From the NCBI RefSeq assembly GCF_009764265.1, contig NZ_RWIR01000043.1, positions 1 to 64,000 of the forward strand: a stretch of DNA of 64,000 nucleotides, given 5' to 3'. A program made the position numbers and the translations under genes. The notes beneath the pieces are model-generated. The model had not been told where the DNA came from and made no database searches. It saw nothing but the letters and a program-made list of their open reading frames with translations. The DNA is from Pseudomonas sp. PB101 (lineage in GTDB: Bacteria > Pseudomonadota > Gammaproteobacteria > Pseudomonadales > Pseudomonadaceae). Shown here one piece after another: positions 7,671-16,770 of the stretch (positions within the stretch are counted from its first letter, which is position 1; every line of letters starts with the position of its first letter).

Positions 7671-9149
7671 ATGAATGCTTATGCGCTGGTCCTCAACCGC
7701 TTTGTGCTGCAAACGAAATTCATGGGATTGTCGCTGCTTGCATGCCTCACCGCCTGCACCGTTGGCCCCGATTACCGGGCCCCGGCGGCGAGTGCGTCGC
7801 AGCACTATGACCGGCAAGCCGAGCAGCGCCTTGCTGACGGCAACCACCCACGCATCGACCTGGGCAAGAAGGTCAGTGGCGATTGGTGGTCTGCCTTGCG
7901 CTCGCCGAAACTCGACCAGGTGATGCGTCGCGCCATCGACGGCAACCTCGATCTGCTGGCCGCCGACGCGACGATCCGCCAGGCCGCGTCTTCGGTTGCG
8001 GCGGCGCAGGGGGCGCTGTATCCGCAGGTCGATTTCGCGGCCGTGGCCGGTCGGCAACGGCTGCACAACAGCAAGGAACCTTCGATCGCCAACTTCTATG
8101 CGATCGGGCCGCGGGTAGGGTTCGACCTTGATGTGTTCGGCGCCAACAAGCGGTTGGTCGAGCAGCAGCAGGCGTTCACCGAGCTGCAAGCTCACCGCTA
8201 CGAAGCGGCGTACCTGACCCTGACCGGCAACGTCGCCAGCCAGGCGTTGCTGCTGGCCTCCGCCAACGCGCAGATCCAGGCCGTGGAGAAACTGCTGGCC
8301 AACGACACGCGCAACCTTGAGCTGGTACGCATGGCCCGCAGCAATGGCAGCGCCACGCAGATCGATGTGTCGCTGGCCGAGACCCGACTCGCCCAGGACC
8401 GCACGCTGTTGCCGCCCCTGGCTCAGCAGCGCGATGCCGCCCGGCATGCGCTGTCGATCCTGACGGGGAAGGGGCCGGCGGACTGGGTCGCTCCCGACTT
8501 CGAATTGAGCGAGTTTGTCCTGCCGTCGAACATGCCGGTGAGCCTGCCTTCGGAAATGGCCCACGACCGGCCGGATGTGCAGCAAGCCGAGGCGCAACTG
8601 CACATGGCCAGCGCGGCGGTGGGCGTGGCGACGGCGAATCTCTATCCCCACGTCACGCTTTCGGCGTCCCTGGCGCAGGCGGCTTCCGGCAACGGCGGCG
8701 CGGCACTCTGGGGTTTTGCTGCGGGGTTGGCTGGGCCGCTCTTCGATGGCGGAACGCTCAAAGCCGAACAACAGGCGGCCGTCGACGGCTACAAGGCGAC
8801 GCTCGCCGGTTACCAGCAGACGGTCATCAGCTCGTTCGGCCAGGTCGCCGACACCTTGCAGGCGATCAACCATGACGCCGAGGAACACCTGGCCCAGACC
8901 GACGCCCTGCGCGCGGCCGACACCAGCCTGCAGTTGAACCGGCAAGCCTTTGCGCAAGGCGAGAACAGCATCCTTCAGGTGCTGGAAGCGGAGCGTGCTT
9001 ATCAGCAGGCGCTGCTGGGACATATCCGCGTGAAAACCGCGCAGTACCTCGACACCGTGCAGCTGTTCATTGCGCTGGGCGGCAACTCGGTCGGTGCGTT
9101 CGAGCAACGCGTTGCCTCTGGCGACGGGCAGAAACCTTCGTATCAATAA
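7671..9149 (+). CDS. Outer-membrane efflux lipoprotein (NodT/OprM-type)
   Basis: A 492-residue outer-membrane factor. The signal peptide ends in the lipobox LTAC (Cys at about residue 29), followed by the VGPDYRAP motif that begins most mature NodT-type proteins. Two OEP repeats follow, about residues 85-270 and 285-480, with heptad-rich helices. The start at 7671 follows GGAG; the in-frame extension to 7638 lies inside the preceding gene. It forms the trimeric exit channel of the emrAB-like pump encoded immediately upstream. Confidence 0.9.
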   Translation: MNAYALVLNRFVLQTKFMGLSLLACLTACTVGPDYRAPAASASQHYDRQAEQRLADGNHPRIDLGKKVSGDWWSALRSPKLDQVMRRAIDGNLDLLAADATIRQAASSVAAAQGALYPQVDFAAVAGRQRLHNSKEPSIANFYAIGPRVGFDLDVFGANKRLVEQQQAFTELQAHRYEAAYLTLTGNVASQALLLASANAQIQAVEKLLANDTRNLELVRMARSNGSATQIDVSLAETRLAQDRTLLPPLAQQRDAARHALSILTGKGPADWVAPDFELSEFVLPSNMPVSLPSEMAHDRPDVQQAEAQLHMASAAVGVATANLYPHVTLSASLAQAASGNGGAALWGFAAGLAGPLFDGGTLKAEQQAAVDGYKATLAGYQQTVISSFGQVADTLQAINHDAEEHLAQTDALRAADTSLQLNRQAFAQGENSILQVLEAERAYQQALLGHIRVKTAQYLDTVQLFIALGGNSVGAFEQRVASGDGQKPSYQ

Positions 9150-9172
9150 TGGCTGCGGCCTGGAGTAGACAC

Positions 9173-10123
9173 ATGACCTATGAAGCCTTTCACGACGGCC
9201 TGCGCGATACCCGCTTCCCGCTCAACCATGGCACGGTCGAGATGCCGGCAGTCGGTTTCGGCACCTTGTTCCGCGATCTTGCCACCACCACTGACGCGGT
9301 GAAGGAAGCGCTGGCCGCCGGTTTCCGCCATTTCGATTGCGCCGAGCGCTATCGCAACGAAGCGCAGGTCGGTGTGGCGCTGACGGACGTACTGGCGGCG
9401 GGCAAGATCCGCCGCGAAGAACTGTTCATCACCACCAAGCTGTGGAACACCAACCATCGCCCCGAGCGCGTCGAGCCTGCGTTTGAAGCCAGTTGCCAGC
9501 GCCTGCAAGTGGACTACATCGACTGCTACCTGATCCACACGCCGTTTGCCTTTCAACCCGGCGACAACCAGGACCCGCGGGACGAGCAGGGCAACGTCAT
9601 CTACGACAAGGGCGTGACGCTGATCGAGACGTGGCGGGCACTGGAGCGGTTGGTGGATGAGGGGCGGGCGCGGTCCATCGGGGTGTCCGATATCACCTTG
9701 GAAGCGTTGAAGGCGTTGGTCGCTGAGGCGCGGATAAAACCGGCCGTGGTGCAGGTCGAGGCCCACCCTTATCTGCCGGAGTGGGAGCTGCTGGAATTCT
9801 GCAAGGAGCACGGGATCATCGTGCTGGCGTTTGCGCCGCTGGGGCATGGTATGGAGCCGAATGTGCTGCAAGACCCGGTGCTCACCGGCATCGCCCGCCG
9901 CCTGCAGAAAACCCCGGCTCAGGTCGCGTTGGCCTGGTCGGTACAGCGCGGCGTGGCGTTCCTGACCACCTCGGCCACGCCTAGCCATATCCGCGAAAAT
10001 ATCGATATCGCGACCTTGCCGCACAGGGCCATGATCGAGATCCAGCAAGACATCACAACCCGTATACGCTTCAACTCGGTGGTTGAAACCGGAGTGCCCG
10101 GATTCATTCCACGCAAGCCGTAG
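9173..10123 (+). CDS. Aldo/keto reductase
   Basis: A 316-residue NAD(P)H-dependent TIM-barrel oxidoreductase. The four catalytic residues are visible: Asp and Tyr in FDCAERYRNE (about residues 46-55), Lys in ITTKLW (about 83-88) and His in CYLIHTPF (about 117-124). A cofactor-pocket GVSDIT motif and an active-site VQVEAHPY segment follow. ATG at 9173 is chosen because GGAG lies seven bases upstream; the alternative ATG at 9149 overlaps the previous stop and would add eight residues. It is likely cotranscribed with the pump, suggesting detoxification of a carbonyl compound, but the substrate is not identifiable. Confidence 0.88.
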   Translation: MTYEAFHDGLRDTRFPLNHGTVEMPAVGFGTLFRDLATTTDAVKEALAAGFRHFDCAERYRNEAQVGVALTDVLAAGKIRREELFITTKLWNTNHRPERVEPAFEASCQRLQVDYIDCYLIHTPFAFQPGDNQDPRDEQGNVIYDKGVTLIETWRALERLVDEGRARSIGVSDITLEALKALVAEARIKPAVVQVEAHPYLPEWELLEFCKEHGIIVLAFAPLGHGMEPNVLQDPVLTGIARRLQKTPAQVALAWSVQRGVAFLTTSATPSHIRENIDIATLPHRAMIEIQQDITTRIRFNSVVETGVPGFIPRKP

Positions 10124-10178
10124 TGCCTGGCATCAGGGCGGTCCGTCACAGGGCCGCCTATCCCTTGAGGTGACACCG

Positions 10179-11111
10179 ATGGATGTTTTGCAGACCCTGC
10201 GCTGTTTCACCGCGGTTGCCCAAAGCGGCAGCTTCACCGCGGCGGCGACGATGTTGGACACCACCACGACCAACGTATCCAAAGCCGTTTCCAGCCTGGA
10301 GGCCCGGCTGCAAACGCGCTTGATCAACCGCACCACCCGCCGCCTGGCGTTGACCGAAGCCGGCGTGCGCTACTTGCAGCGCTGCGAGCGGATACTCGAG
10401 GACATGCGCGAAGCCGATGCCGAGGCCGGCACGGCCCAGGTCATGCCCGCGGGCCGCCTGAAAATCCACGCCATGTCGGCCATCGGCAACCACTACGTGA
10501 TCGGCGCCATCGCCCGCTACCGGGAAACCTACCCTTCGGTGCTGTTCGACCTGACCGTGACCAATCGCCTGCCGGATTTGCTGGAGGAGGGCTATGACAT
10601 GTCGATCGTGCTGGCACGGGACCTGCCCGATTCCGGCTTCGTCGCCCAGCGGCTGGGTATCACCTACAGCATTCTCTGCGCGTCGCCGGCGTACCTGGCA
10701 AAACGCGGGGTTCCCGGCTCGCCCGGTGAACTCGACGGCCATGATTGCCTGCGCATCGTCAACACGGTCATGCCATCCGAGAACTGGGTGTTTGAAGGCC
10801 CGCAAGGGATAGAAACGTTCAGCACGCCGGTGTCGCCCTTTCACGTCAACACGGCGGACGCCATGACCTTCGCGATCAAGAACGGAATGGGCATTGGCAT
10901 CCAGCCGATCGCGTCGGCCGTCGAGGGCCTGCGGGCGGGGACGCTGGTGCGGGTATTGCCGGAGTATCGGCTTGAAGAGTTGAACCTGTTTGCGATCTAC
11001 GCTTCACGCAAGTTCGTCGATGCAAAAATAAAAACCTGGGTGGAATTCCTGAAGCATTCCATTCCCGGGTTGCTGGCGTCTGATGAAAAAATTGTCGGTG
11101 CAGCTGTGTAG
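10179..11111 (+). CDS. LysR-family transcriptional regulator
   Basis: A 310-residue LTTR. The winged helix-turn-helix (MDVLQTLRCFTAVAQSGSFT..., recognition helix about residues 28-47) is followed by a linker helix and the two-lobed PBP2_CrgA-type effector domain. The start at 10179 follows TTGAGGT; the longer frame to 10083 lies inside the aldo/keto reductase gene. It is codirectional with the pump and reductase and separated from them by 55 bases, so it may be cotranscribed or may control the reductase. The effector is unknown. Confidence 0.88.
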   Translation: MDVLQTLRCFTAVAQSGSFTAAATMLDTTTTNVSKAVSSLEARLQTRLINRTTRRLALTEAGVRYLQRCERILEDMREADAEAGTAQVMPAGRLKIHAMSAIGNHYVIGAIARYRETYPSVLFDLTVTNRLPDLLEEGYDMSIVLARDLPDSGFVAQRLGITYSILCASPAYLAKRGVPGSPGELDGHDCLRIVNTVMPSENWVFEGPQGIETFSTPVSPFHVNTADAMTFAIKNGMGIGIQPIASAVEGLRAGTLVRVLPEYRLEELNLFAIYASRKFVDAKIKTWVEFLKHSIPGLLASDEKIVGAAV

Positions 11112-11167
11112 CGATGTGGCTGGCGCCATACGCATGGAGTGTCGACCCTCCAGCGCCCGTACAGTGC

Positions 11168-11440
11168 TCACCCGTTCGAGCAACCGCTGCCCATCACTTG
11201 ATACTCGATGGTACGGCGTTGACCCTGGGAATCTTCGTAGGTCATGCGCGCCGGAACCGGTCCGCATTCATTGGCGATTTCCGAGACTTCGATGACGCGT
11301 TTGATATCGAGCTTTGTGCCGTATGTGTAGGTTTCGACTGGTGCCTGGCTGGTTGCGGCAGTGGAGTGGTTGTCGTCTGCAAAGGCCTGGGTGCCGGTGG
11401 CGGCAAGCGTAAGCAAGAGTGCGATTTTCAGGAGTTTCAT
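11168..11440 (-). CDS. DUF2790 small secreted protein
   Basis: A 90-residue exported protein. The signal peptide MKLLKIALLLTLAATGTQAFA is followed by a short linker, then the DUF2790 core YTYGTKLDIKRVI and VMTYEDSQGQRRTIEYQVMG-like end with two Cys (in NECGP and GSGCS) that may form a disulfide. The family is almost confined to Pseudomonas, usually appears in many copies per genome, and is often induced by metals or two-component systems. It is transcribed alone and its function is unknown. Confidence 0.85.
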   Translation of the reverse strand: MKLLKIALLLTLAATGTQAFADDNHSTAATSQAPVETYTYGTKLDIKRVIEVSEIANECGPVPARMTYEDSQGQRRTIEYQVMGSGCSNG

Positions 11441-11680
11441 GATCTTTACCTCGGGGTTGGAGCGTTATTCCTGGAACGATTTTTCCCGCGTGAGTGGGTT
11501 GTGCCTGTTTGGCTTTACTCACTTGGGTAGAGCCAATGTTAGGTGTTTGGCGGGGGGGTAAAAATCGGTCGGCGGGATAAACACTGTTGCCGGATTGATC
11601 ATGAATCGAGGGGGGCTTTTGGGGGGAGTCGGTCTTGAGTCTTCTCCCCCAGGTAGGTAGTTTCAAGGACTTGCCTACCC

Positions 11681-11760
11681 ATTTGCATTTGACTTGACCA
11701 GTCATTTGCATCGGATTTGACCAGCATGCTTTATGGCTATGGCCGGCAGAGAACGACCCA
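11681..11760. repeat. Terminal repeat cluster, copy 1 (left, inward-facing)
   Basis: Repeated short units TTTGCATTTGAC and TTTGCATCGGATTTGACC are followed by TATGGCCGGCAGAGAACG. The reverse complement of this order recurs at 54957-55090, and its outer units recur at 13374-13449. Clustered short repeats at an end recall transposase-binding arrays of IS21-like elements, but I cannot assign a family. Confidence 0.55.
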
Positions 11761-11790
11761 TAGCTACCCTTCGCGGCAGGCAGCTAACGG

Positions 11791-13327
11791 CCGATTCTGT
11801 TGAAAAAGTCGGATTTTGAGCTCGCCTGAACTCAGGCACGGCCGCCTCTGGAGAGCCTACTCACCACGTTGCGTGGTTTTTCGGCCCTTCGTTGACCTTT
11901 GCTGCTCGGTTATTGGGATAATTTGAGGTTTTTTGCTTCGTGCAGACGCACTTATCCCGTGAGCGGTGGCCCTTGAGAGGTCAGTTTGGCCAGCCGTCGC
12001 AGGTTCTGCACCGCGGCGGCCAGCGTGAACTCGTCGGTCGCGCCACTCATGCCACGTACCCGCAAGCGATCCAGTTTCAGGATGCGCTTGAGGTGAGCAA
12101 ACAACATTTCGACCTTCTTACGCTCGTGGCGAGAGCGCTGATATGTCGGCGTCGCTGCGATGCGCCGAGCCACATCACGCGCGGCTTCATGGACGCCGCG
12201 AGCGATCTTGCGAAACGATGTGTTTAGGCAGCACTTGGCTTTCATCGGACAGGCAACGCAGTCGGTCTGCCGGGATCGGAAGATGATGGTGTTGGCTTTG
12301 GTGACGTGTGAGCGCTCGTTCTTGAAGGCTCGCCATTCGCTGCGCAATGCGTTGCAGACCGGGCAGCGGTATTCCTCAGTCTCTTCATCCCAGTGGAAAT
12401 CGTTGCTCGAAAAACTGTCGTTCTTGCGCTCGGTTTTGTCCCACACCGTCACGTGCGGTTCGATGTCTTTTTCCTCCACCATCCAGGCCAGCATCGGCGC
12501 GGTGCCGTACGCGGTATCGCCGATGAGGCGTTCCGGCTTGATGTCGAACTGCGCTTCAACGCGAGAGATCATGGTCTTGGTGCTCTCGACCTCGGCCGTG
12601 CGATGAACCGGTGTGGGTTCCACATCCACGATGACGCCTTGCTCGGTATCGATCAGATAATTCGTGGAATAAGCTTAGAACGCTGGGCCGCCTGGAGCAG
12701 CGGTCCAGCGAGCCTGAGGATCCGTCAGCGAGAGTCGCTTCGGTAGCGTTTCGGGCCAAAGCCTCTTCATCAAGTGCCTCAAGGTACTCACGCACGGCGC
12801 GGGTGCTCAGGGCCGGATCGCCCCGGTTGACCTGTTCATCTCCCGGTACGCCGCGCTGCCGACTCGCATCCGCTGTGATGATGCTGGCGTCCACGGCAAA
12901 GCCTTCGCCATTGACCAGACCTGCGTCCATGCAGCGGCGCAGCACTTCATTGAACAACCAGCGAAACAGATTACTGTCCCGAAAACGGACATGTCGATTC
13001 TTGGAAAAGGTCGAGTGATTGGGGACTTCATCTTCAAGGCTTAACCGGCTGAACCAGCGATACGCCAGGTTCAAATGGGCCTCTTCGCACAACCGCCGCT
13101 CTGAGCGAATGCCGTAGCAATATCCCACGATCAGCATGCGAATCATCAATTCGGGATCAATCGACGGACGCCCAATCGGGCTATAGAAATCGGCGAGGTA
13201 ATGGCGCAGATCGTTCAGATCGAGACACCGATCAATGCTGCGCAGACGGTGATTGGCGGGGATGTGATCTTTCAAGGTTGAACGACTAACACAGTCGCTC
13301 CTGCCCACTCGATAACTGTCCCATCAT
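11791..13327 (-). mobile_element. Remnant of an IS1182-type insertion sequence
   Basis: The end nearest the transposase 3' side reads CCGATTCTGTTGAAAAAGTC (11791-11810), the type of terminus seen in IS1182 elements of pseudomonads. The opposite inverted repeat, expected shortly beyond 13327, is not found. Instead a different repeat cluster begins at 13374. The element is therefore truncated at one end and its transposase is dead. Confidence 0.7.
11952..13327 (-). pseudogene. IS1182-family transposase, multiply inactivated
   Basis: Two open stretches (about 12556-13308 and 11952-12629) together give one IS1182 transposase: HTH-like start, GRPSIDPELMIRMLIVGYCY, DASIITADASRQRG, then DVEPTPVHRTAEVESTKTM, GDTAYGTAPML, the Cys cluster and the ERKKVEMLFAHLKRILKLDR end. 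At least four lesions are readable. Soon after the original ATG-ATG at 13327/13324 there is a TAG at 13286-13288. An extra A in the run at 13270-13272 shifts the frame. An extra C at 12753-12755 shifts it again after EEALA. A TAA at 12675-12677 replaces the Tyr codon expected in AFYAYSTNY. The gene cannot yield an active protein. Confidence 0.85.
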
Positions 13328-13373
13328 GTTGCGTGCTTGCCTGCTGGCCAATGCAGAGATTTTGCCGCAGGCC

Positions 13374-13449
13374 CGATGCAATCGGTGGTCAGAACGAATG
13401 CAAATGACAGGTCGAATGCAAGCGGGTGGTCAAGTGGAGTGCAATTTCG
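13374..13449. repeat. Terminal repeat cluster, copy 2 (right, inward-facing)
   Basis: Read on the minus strand it gives AAATTGCACT, CTTGACCACC, TTGCATTCGACCTG, TTTGCATTCGTTCTGACCAC and TTGCATCGG, in the same order as copy 3 at 54957-55090 and opposite in orientation to copy 1 at 11681-11760. Copies 1 and 2 thus flank the dead IS1182 remnant as inverted ends about 1.8 kb apart. Confidence 0.55.
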
Positions 13450-13546
13450 CAGTTAACATGAATACCACCCAGCAAAGCGCGCAACGCGGTGCTAGCTCGG
13501 CCGATCTGCCCGTTGTTGTGATTTGAAGCACCGACTTGCACTGAGA

Positions 13547-13567
13547 GGGTGAAAGAATATTTCACCC
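13547..13567. promoter_or_regulatory. Perfect 8-bp inverted repeat upstream of lysR
   Basis: GGGTGAAA-gaata-TTTCACCC lies 74 bases before the LysR gene at 13641. No T-run follows, so a regulator-binding dyad (perhaps autoregulation by the LysR protein) is more likely than a terminator. Confidence 0.45.
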
Positions 13568-13640
13568 GTGGGCGGCTTATTCTCGAAATACACTGACCGA
13601 TGCACAATGCTGAGTAATCAGGACGGAATGAACGAACATC

Positions 13641-14567
13641 ATGCACAACATGCAGGAGTTATTAGGTCGCGTGACCCTGGACGAGCTGTCGGCCTTCGTG
13701 GCGGTAGTAGAAGCCCTCAGCTTCACAGATGCCGCCAAGGTCATAGGACGAGACGCCACGATCATCTCGCGAAGGATTGGGCAACTGGAAGAGCGACTCG
13801 GAATTCGACTTTTGTCCCGCACCACGCGGCGCGTCTCTCTAACTGAAGTTGGAACGCTTTACTATCAACGCGTACGTGCATTGTTAGATGAATTGGACAG
13901 TGCCGGCCAAGAGGCGAGTAACTTTGCGGCCAGTCCACAGGGATTGCTCCGGGTGTCACTCCCCGTCACCTTTGGACGCAGATGGGTGGCGCCATTGTTG
14001 CCGGCGTTCATCGCACAGCATCCAAAAATCCGGGTGGATGCGCGTTTTGCCGATCGCTACGTCGACGTAGTGGCGGAGGGGTTTGACGTGGCTATCCGCG
14101 TGGGAGTGTTGCGCGACAGCACGCTCGTCGCCAAGCAGATCGCTCCCTTTCGCAACCTGCTTTATGCATCCCCGAGCTATATCGCTTTGCGGGGGCAACC
14201 TCAGACGCCTGAAGCGTTGGCTGAACATGCCTGCCTGGGATTCAGTAGTCACTCAAGCTGGCCAGACTGGGTACTGAAAAACGGCAGTCAGCACCGGACG
14301 GTACGGCCAACTGGCCCGTTGATTTCGGACAATTCAGAGTCACTGCTTCAAGCGGCTGCCAACGGCGTCGGCATCATTCTTACTCCGGATTGGCTAGCGG
14401 GGCCCGCCGTTCGCAATGGTGAACTTGTGCCTGTCCTGCCGCAATGGCAGGGCTCGGAGAGTGGCGGGGTTTACGCGTTGATGCCGCCGGGGCGACTCGT
14501 TCCAACCAAAACACGCGTATTCGTCGACGAAATCACCCGCGCTATTCAGGCAGGTTGGGACCAGTAG
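13641..14567 (+). CDS. LysR-family transcriptional regulator
   Basis: A 308-residue LTTR with an N-terminal winged HTH (TLDELSAFVAVVEALSFTDA, recognition helix near residues 30-50, SRTTRRVSLTEVG wing). A PBP2_CrgA-like effector domain with FGRRWVAPLLPAF and a C-terminal ...MPPGRLVPTKTRVFVDEI segment follows. It is the first gene of the less GC-rich block and ends in its own terminator. The VOC, symporter and gamma-glutamyltransferase genes follow in the same direction, so they are candidate targets. A short remnant closely related to its N-terminus survives at 31871. Confidence 0.88.
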   Translation: MHNMQELLGRVTLDELSAFVAVVEALSFTDAAKVIGRDATIISRRIGQLEERLGIRLLSRTTRRVSLTEVGTLYYQRVRALLDELDSAGQEASNFAASPQGLLRVSLPVTFGRRWVAPLLPAFIAQHPKIRVDARFADRYVDVVAEGFDVAIRVGVLRDSTLVAKQIAPFRNLLYASPSYIALRGQPQTPEALAEHACLGFSSHSSWPDWVLKNGSQHRTVRPTGPLISDNSESLLQAAANGVGIILTPDWLAGPAVRNGELVPVLPQWQGSESGGVYALMPPGRLVPTKTRVFVDEITRAIQAGWDQ

Positions 14568-14601
14568 AAAAATCAGCAGCCTTCTAAACCTAAGTACTCC
14601 G

Positions 14602-14628
14602 ATACGCCGCAACAAGCGGCGTATTTTT
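14602..14628 (+). terminator. Intrinsic terminator after lysR
   Basis: Stem ATACGCCGC-aacaa-GCGGCGTAT followed by TTTT. It lies 35 bases after the LysR stop codon and separates the regulator from the VOC gene. Confidence 0.85.
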
Positions 14629-14790
14629 GCGTTGAATAATTGATAAAAATTATTTGTGTTTATGAAAAATATATATTGATTTTTTTTACGATGGAGCCGC
14701 TTTAGCATAAATCCATCTTCAAAGAAGCTGTCGGACGGTAAGCGTGCTGTCCGACTTCATAAACCTATAAAAACTGCATTCGGAGTCCTG

Positions 14791-15216
14791 ATGAGTCTTT
14801 CTCCTTTCCACCTGGCAATTCCTGTTTACGACCTGGCCGCTACGCGTACGTTCTACGGCGAAGTGTTTGGACTCTCCGAGGGGCGCTCCAGCACTCAATG
14901 GGTCGATTTTGATTTTTATGGTCATCAATTGGTCATCCACGAGCATCCAAAGACCGCGTCTCAAGAAAGCGTTCACAGCAATCCGGTTGACGGCCACGAC
15001 GTACCGGTTCCCCACTTCGGCATCATTCTGGAGTGGGCGCAATGGGAAGCATTGGCTGAGCGCCTGAAGTCCTTCGGTACTGAGTTTGTTATCGAACCCT
15101 ACATTCGGTTCAAAGGGCAGGTCGGTGAGCAAGCCACGATGTTCTTGTTCGACCCGTGTGGTAACGCGCTTGAGTTCAAAGCATTCAAGGATATGAGCCA
15201 GCTCTTCGCCAAGTAA
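14791..15216 (+). CDS. VOC-family (glyoxalase/dioxygenase superfamily) protein
   Basis: A 141-residue two-module vicinal-oxygen-chelate protein. It begins [20 protein letters not shown], the standard first beta-alpha-beta unit with a potential metal His (His7). The mid-part HQLVIHEHP and the C-terminal [16 protein letters not shown] supply the other usual ligands (His and the final Glu). The reaction could be a glyoxalase, extradiol dioxygenase or resistance protein; the sequence alone does not decide. It has its own start region after the lysR terminator and precedes a dicarboxylate/amino-acid symporter. Confidence 0.8.
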   Translation: MSLSPFHLAIPVYDLAATRTFYGEVFGLSEGRSSTQWVDFDFYGHQLVIHEHPKTASQESVHSNPVDGHDVPVPHFGIILEWAQWEALAERLKSFGTEFVIEPYIRFKGQVGEQATMFLFDPCGNALEFKAFKDMSQLFAK

Positions 15217-15223
15217 TAAATAA

Positions 15224-15248
15224 CCTGGCGCACGAATATGGCGCCAGG
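15224..15248. terminator. Hairpin between VOC gene and symporter gene
   Basis: CCTGGCGC-N9-GCGCCAGG begins eight bases after the VOC stop codon. There is no T-run, so it may be an RNA-stabilising hairpin or a weak terminator rather than a strong intrinsic one. Confidence 0.45.
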
Positions 15249-15326
15249 AAACCCTAATGAGCTGGAAGCTCATGAATCTAGCTACTGCCCTCAAGCAGTC
15301 CTTTCATTCCAACAAAAAGGCTAGAC

Positions 15327-16586
15327 ATGAAACGTATCCCATTGGTTTGGCGAATTGTTGCTGGGCTTTTGCTCGGTGTGCTTGTCGGTTGGTACTTCAA
15401 TACCCATCCACAAAATCAGGTCTGGGTCAGTACCGAAGTTCTTAAACCCCTTGGCGACATTTTCATTAAAATGATGAAGATGGTTGTTGTTCCCATTGTT
15501 TTCTGCTGCATGATCCTCGGTATTGCCGGTGGCGGCGATAACAAGTCCTTCGGACGCATGGGGGCCAAATCGCTGGCTTATTTCTTTGCGATTACCAGTT
15601 TGGCCATTGTCCTCGGCCTGTGTTTCGCCAACTTCTTCGAGCCTGGAAAAGGCACCGAAATTGCTGGCATCTCGCACAGTACATCGACGGTTAACATGGA
15701 GCCCTCGAAAGGCGCGCTGATTATTTTGCAGAACATTGTTCCCGATAACGTGATTGTGGCGATGTCGGAAGGAAAGTTGCTGTCAGTACTGTTTTTTGCC
15801 GTTCTCCTGGGAATGGCATTGAATACTCTGCCAAAAGCGAAAAGCGCACCGGTCATTTCTGTAATTCAAGGTTTGTCTGATGCGATGTTTAAGGTGGTCT
15901 CGTTTGTCATGGCTTATGCGCCGATCGGCGTATTCGGTATGATCGGTGCGACCGTCGCGACCTTTGGCTTTGCATCGTTGTTACCGTTGCTCAAATTGAT
16001 TGGTGTGGTTTACCTCGCGCTGATTGCTTTTGCCTTGATTTTCCTTGGCGGCATTTGCTACCTGATTGGCGAAAACGTCTTCAAGTTGATCAAGTACTTC
16101 AGGGATGAGCTGATTCTGGCGTTCTCCAGTGCGGCGTCCGCGGCGGTCATGCCGCAGTTGATGAAAAAGTTGGAGAACTATGGCGTCCCTCAACGAATCG
16201 TCAGCTTTGTGGTTCCGGTGGGATATGCGTTCAATCTGGATGGCGCGTCCATCTTCCTCGGCGTAGCGACGATCTTTATCGCTCAGTTGTACGGCATCGA
16301 CCTGTCGCTGACTCAGCAGATTCTGCTGGTGGTCACGATGGTATTGACGTCGAAGGGAGCCGCTGGAGTGCCTGGCTTTGCCATCATTATTCTGTCTGCC
16401 ACCCTGGCATCTGCCGGGCTTCCTTTGGAAGGGGTCGCGTTGATCGCTGGTATCTTCAGAATTATCGACAGCGGGACGACAACGTTGAACGTGCTGGGTA
16501 ATGCAATCGCCCCCTTGGTTATTGCCAAGTGGGAGAAGGCCAGTCTTGAACCTTCACGTGTCGAGCGAGTAGGGGAGCAAGCGTAA
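15327..16586 (+). CDS. Dicarboxylate/amino acid:cation symporter (DAACS, GltP/DctA type)
   Basis: A 419-residue secondary transporter with the family's eight helices and two re-entrant hairpins. Diagnostic segments are KMMKMVVVPIVFCCMILGIA (about residues 48-67), AFSSAASAAVMPQLMKKLEN (serine-rich hairpin, about 264), GYAFNLDGASIFLG (about 298), TSKGAAGVPGFAIIILSATL and the substrate-binding RIIDSGTTTLNVLGNAIAPL (about 375-394). Members import glutamate, aspartate or C4-dicarboxylates with H+ or Na+. It lies directly before a gamma-glutamyltransferase gene, which favours glutamate as substrate (inference). Confidence 0.92.
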   Translation: MKRIPLVWRIVAGLLLGVLVGWYFNTHPQNQVWVSTEVLKPLGDIFIKMMKMVVVPIVFCCMILGIAGGGDNKSFGRMGAKSLAYFFAITSLAIVLGLCFANFFEPGKGTEIAGISHSTSTVNMEPSKGALIILQNIVPDNVIVAMSEGKLLSVLFFAVLLGMALNTLPKAKSAPVISVIQGLSDAMFKVVSFVMAYAPIGVFGMIGATVATFGFASLLPLLKLIGVVYLALIAFALIFLGGICYLIGENVFKLIKYFRDELILAFSSAASAAVMPQLMKKLENYGVPQRIVSFVVPVGYAFNLDGASIFLGVATIFIAQLYGIDLSLTQQILLVVTMVLTSKGAAGVPGFAIIILSATLASAGLPLEGVALIAGIFRIIDSGTTTLNVLGNAIAPLVIAKWEKASLEPSRVERVGEQA

Positions 16587-16598
16587 CCTCCCTTTAAA

Positions 16599-16636
16599 AG
16601 AGTCTTTGGCGTGATCCACGCCGAGGGCTCTTTTTG
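16599..16636 (+). terminator. Intrinsic terminator after the symporter gene
   Basis: A GAG-C---GGCGTG / CACGCC---G-CTC stem around a short loop, followed by TTTTT, starts about 13 bases after the symporter stop. Confidence 0.75.
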
Positions 16637-16770
16637 TTCGTGCAGTACAGATAATAACTATTCCGCTTTTGCTGTTCTTCAGGCGCCGAGTTGTGCGGTT
16701 GTAATAGCTCAATCGCACACTCGGAGTCGCCAACGTTGCTGCCAATTATTAATAAAAAAACAGGTGGTTT

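Noticed and set aside
7575..9146. 523-codon frame antisense to the outer-membrane factor gene
   Set aside because: No family motif; the opposite strand encodes a complete lipoprotein with lipobox.
11681..11760. Possible phage attachment site
   Set aside because: No tRNA gene or integrase nearby; the repeats fit a transposon end better.
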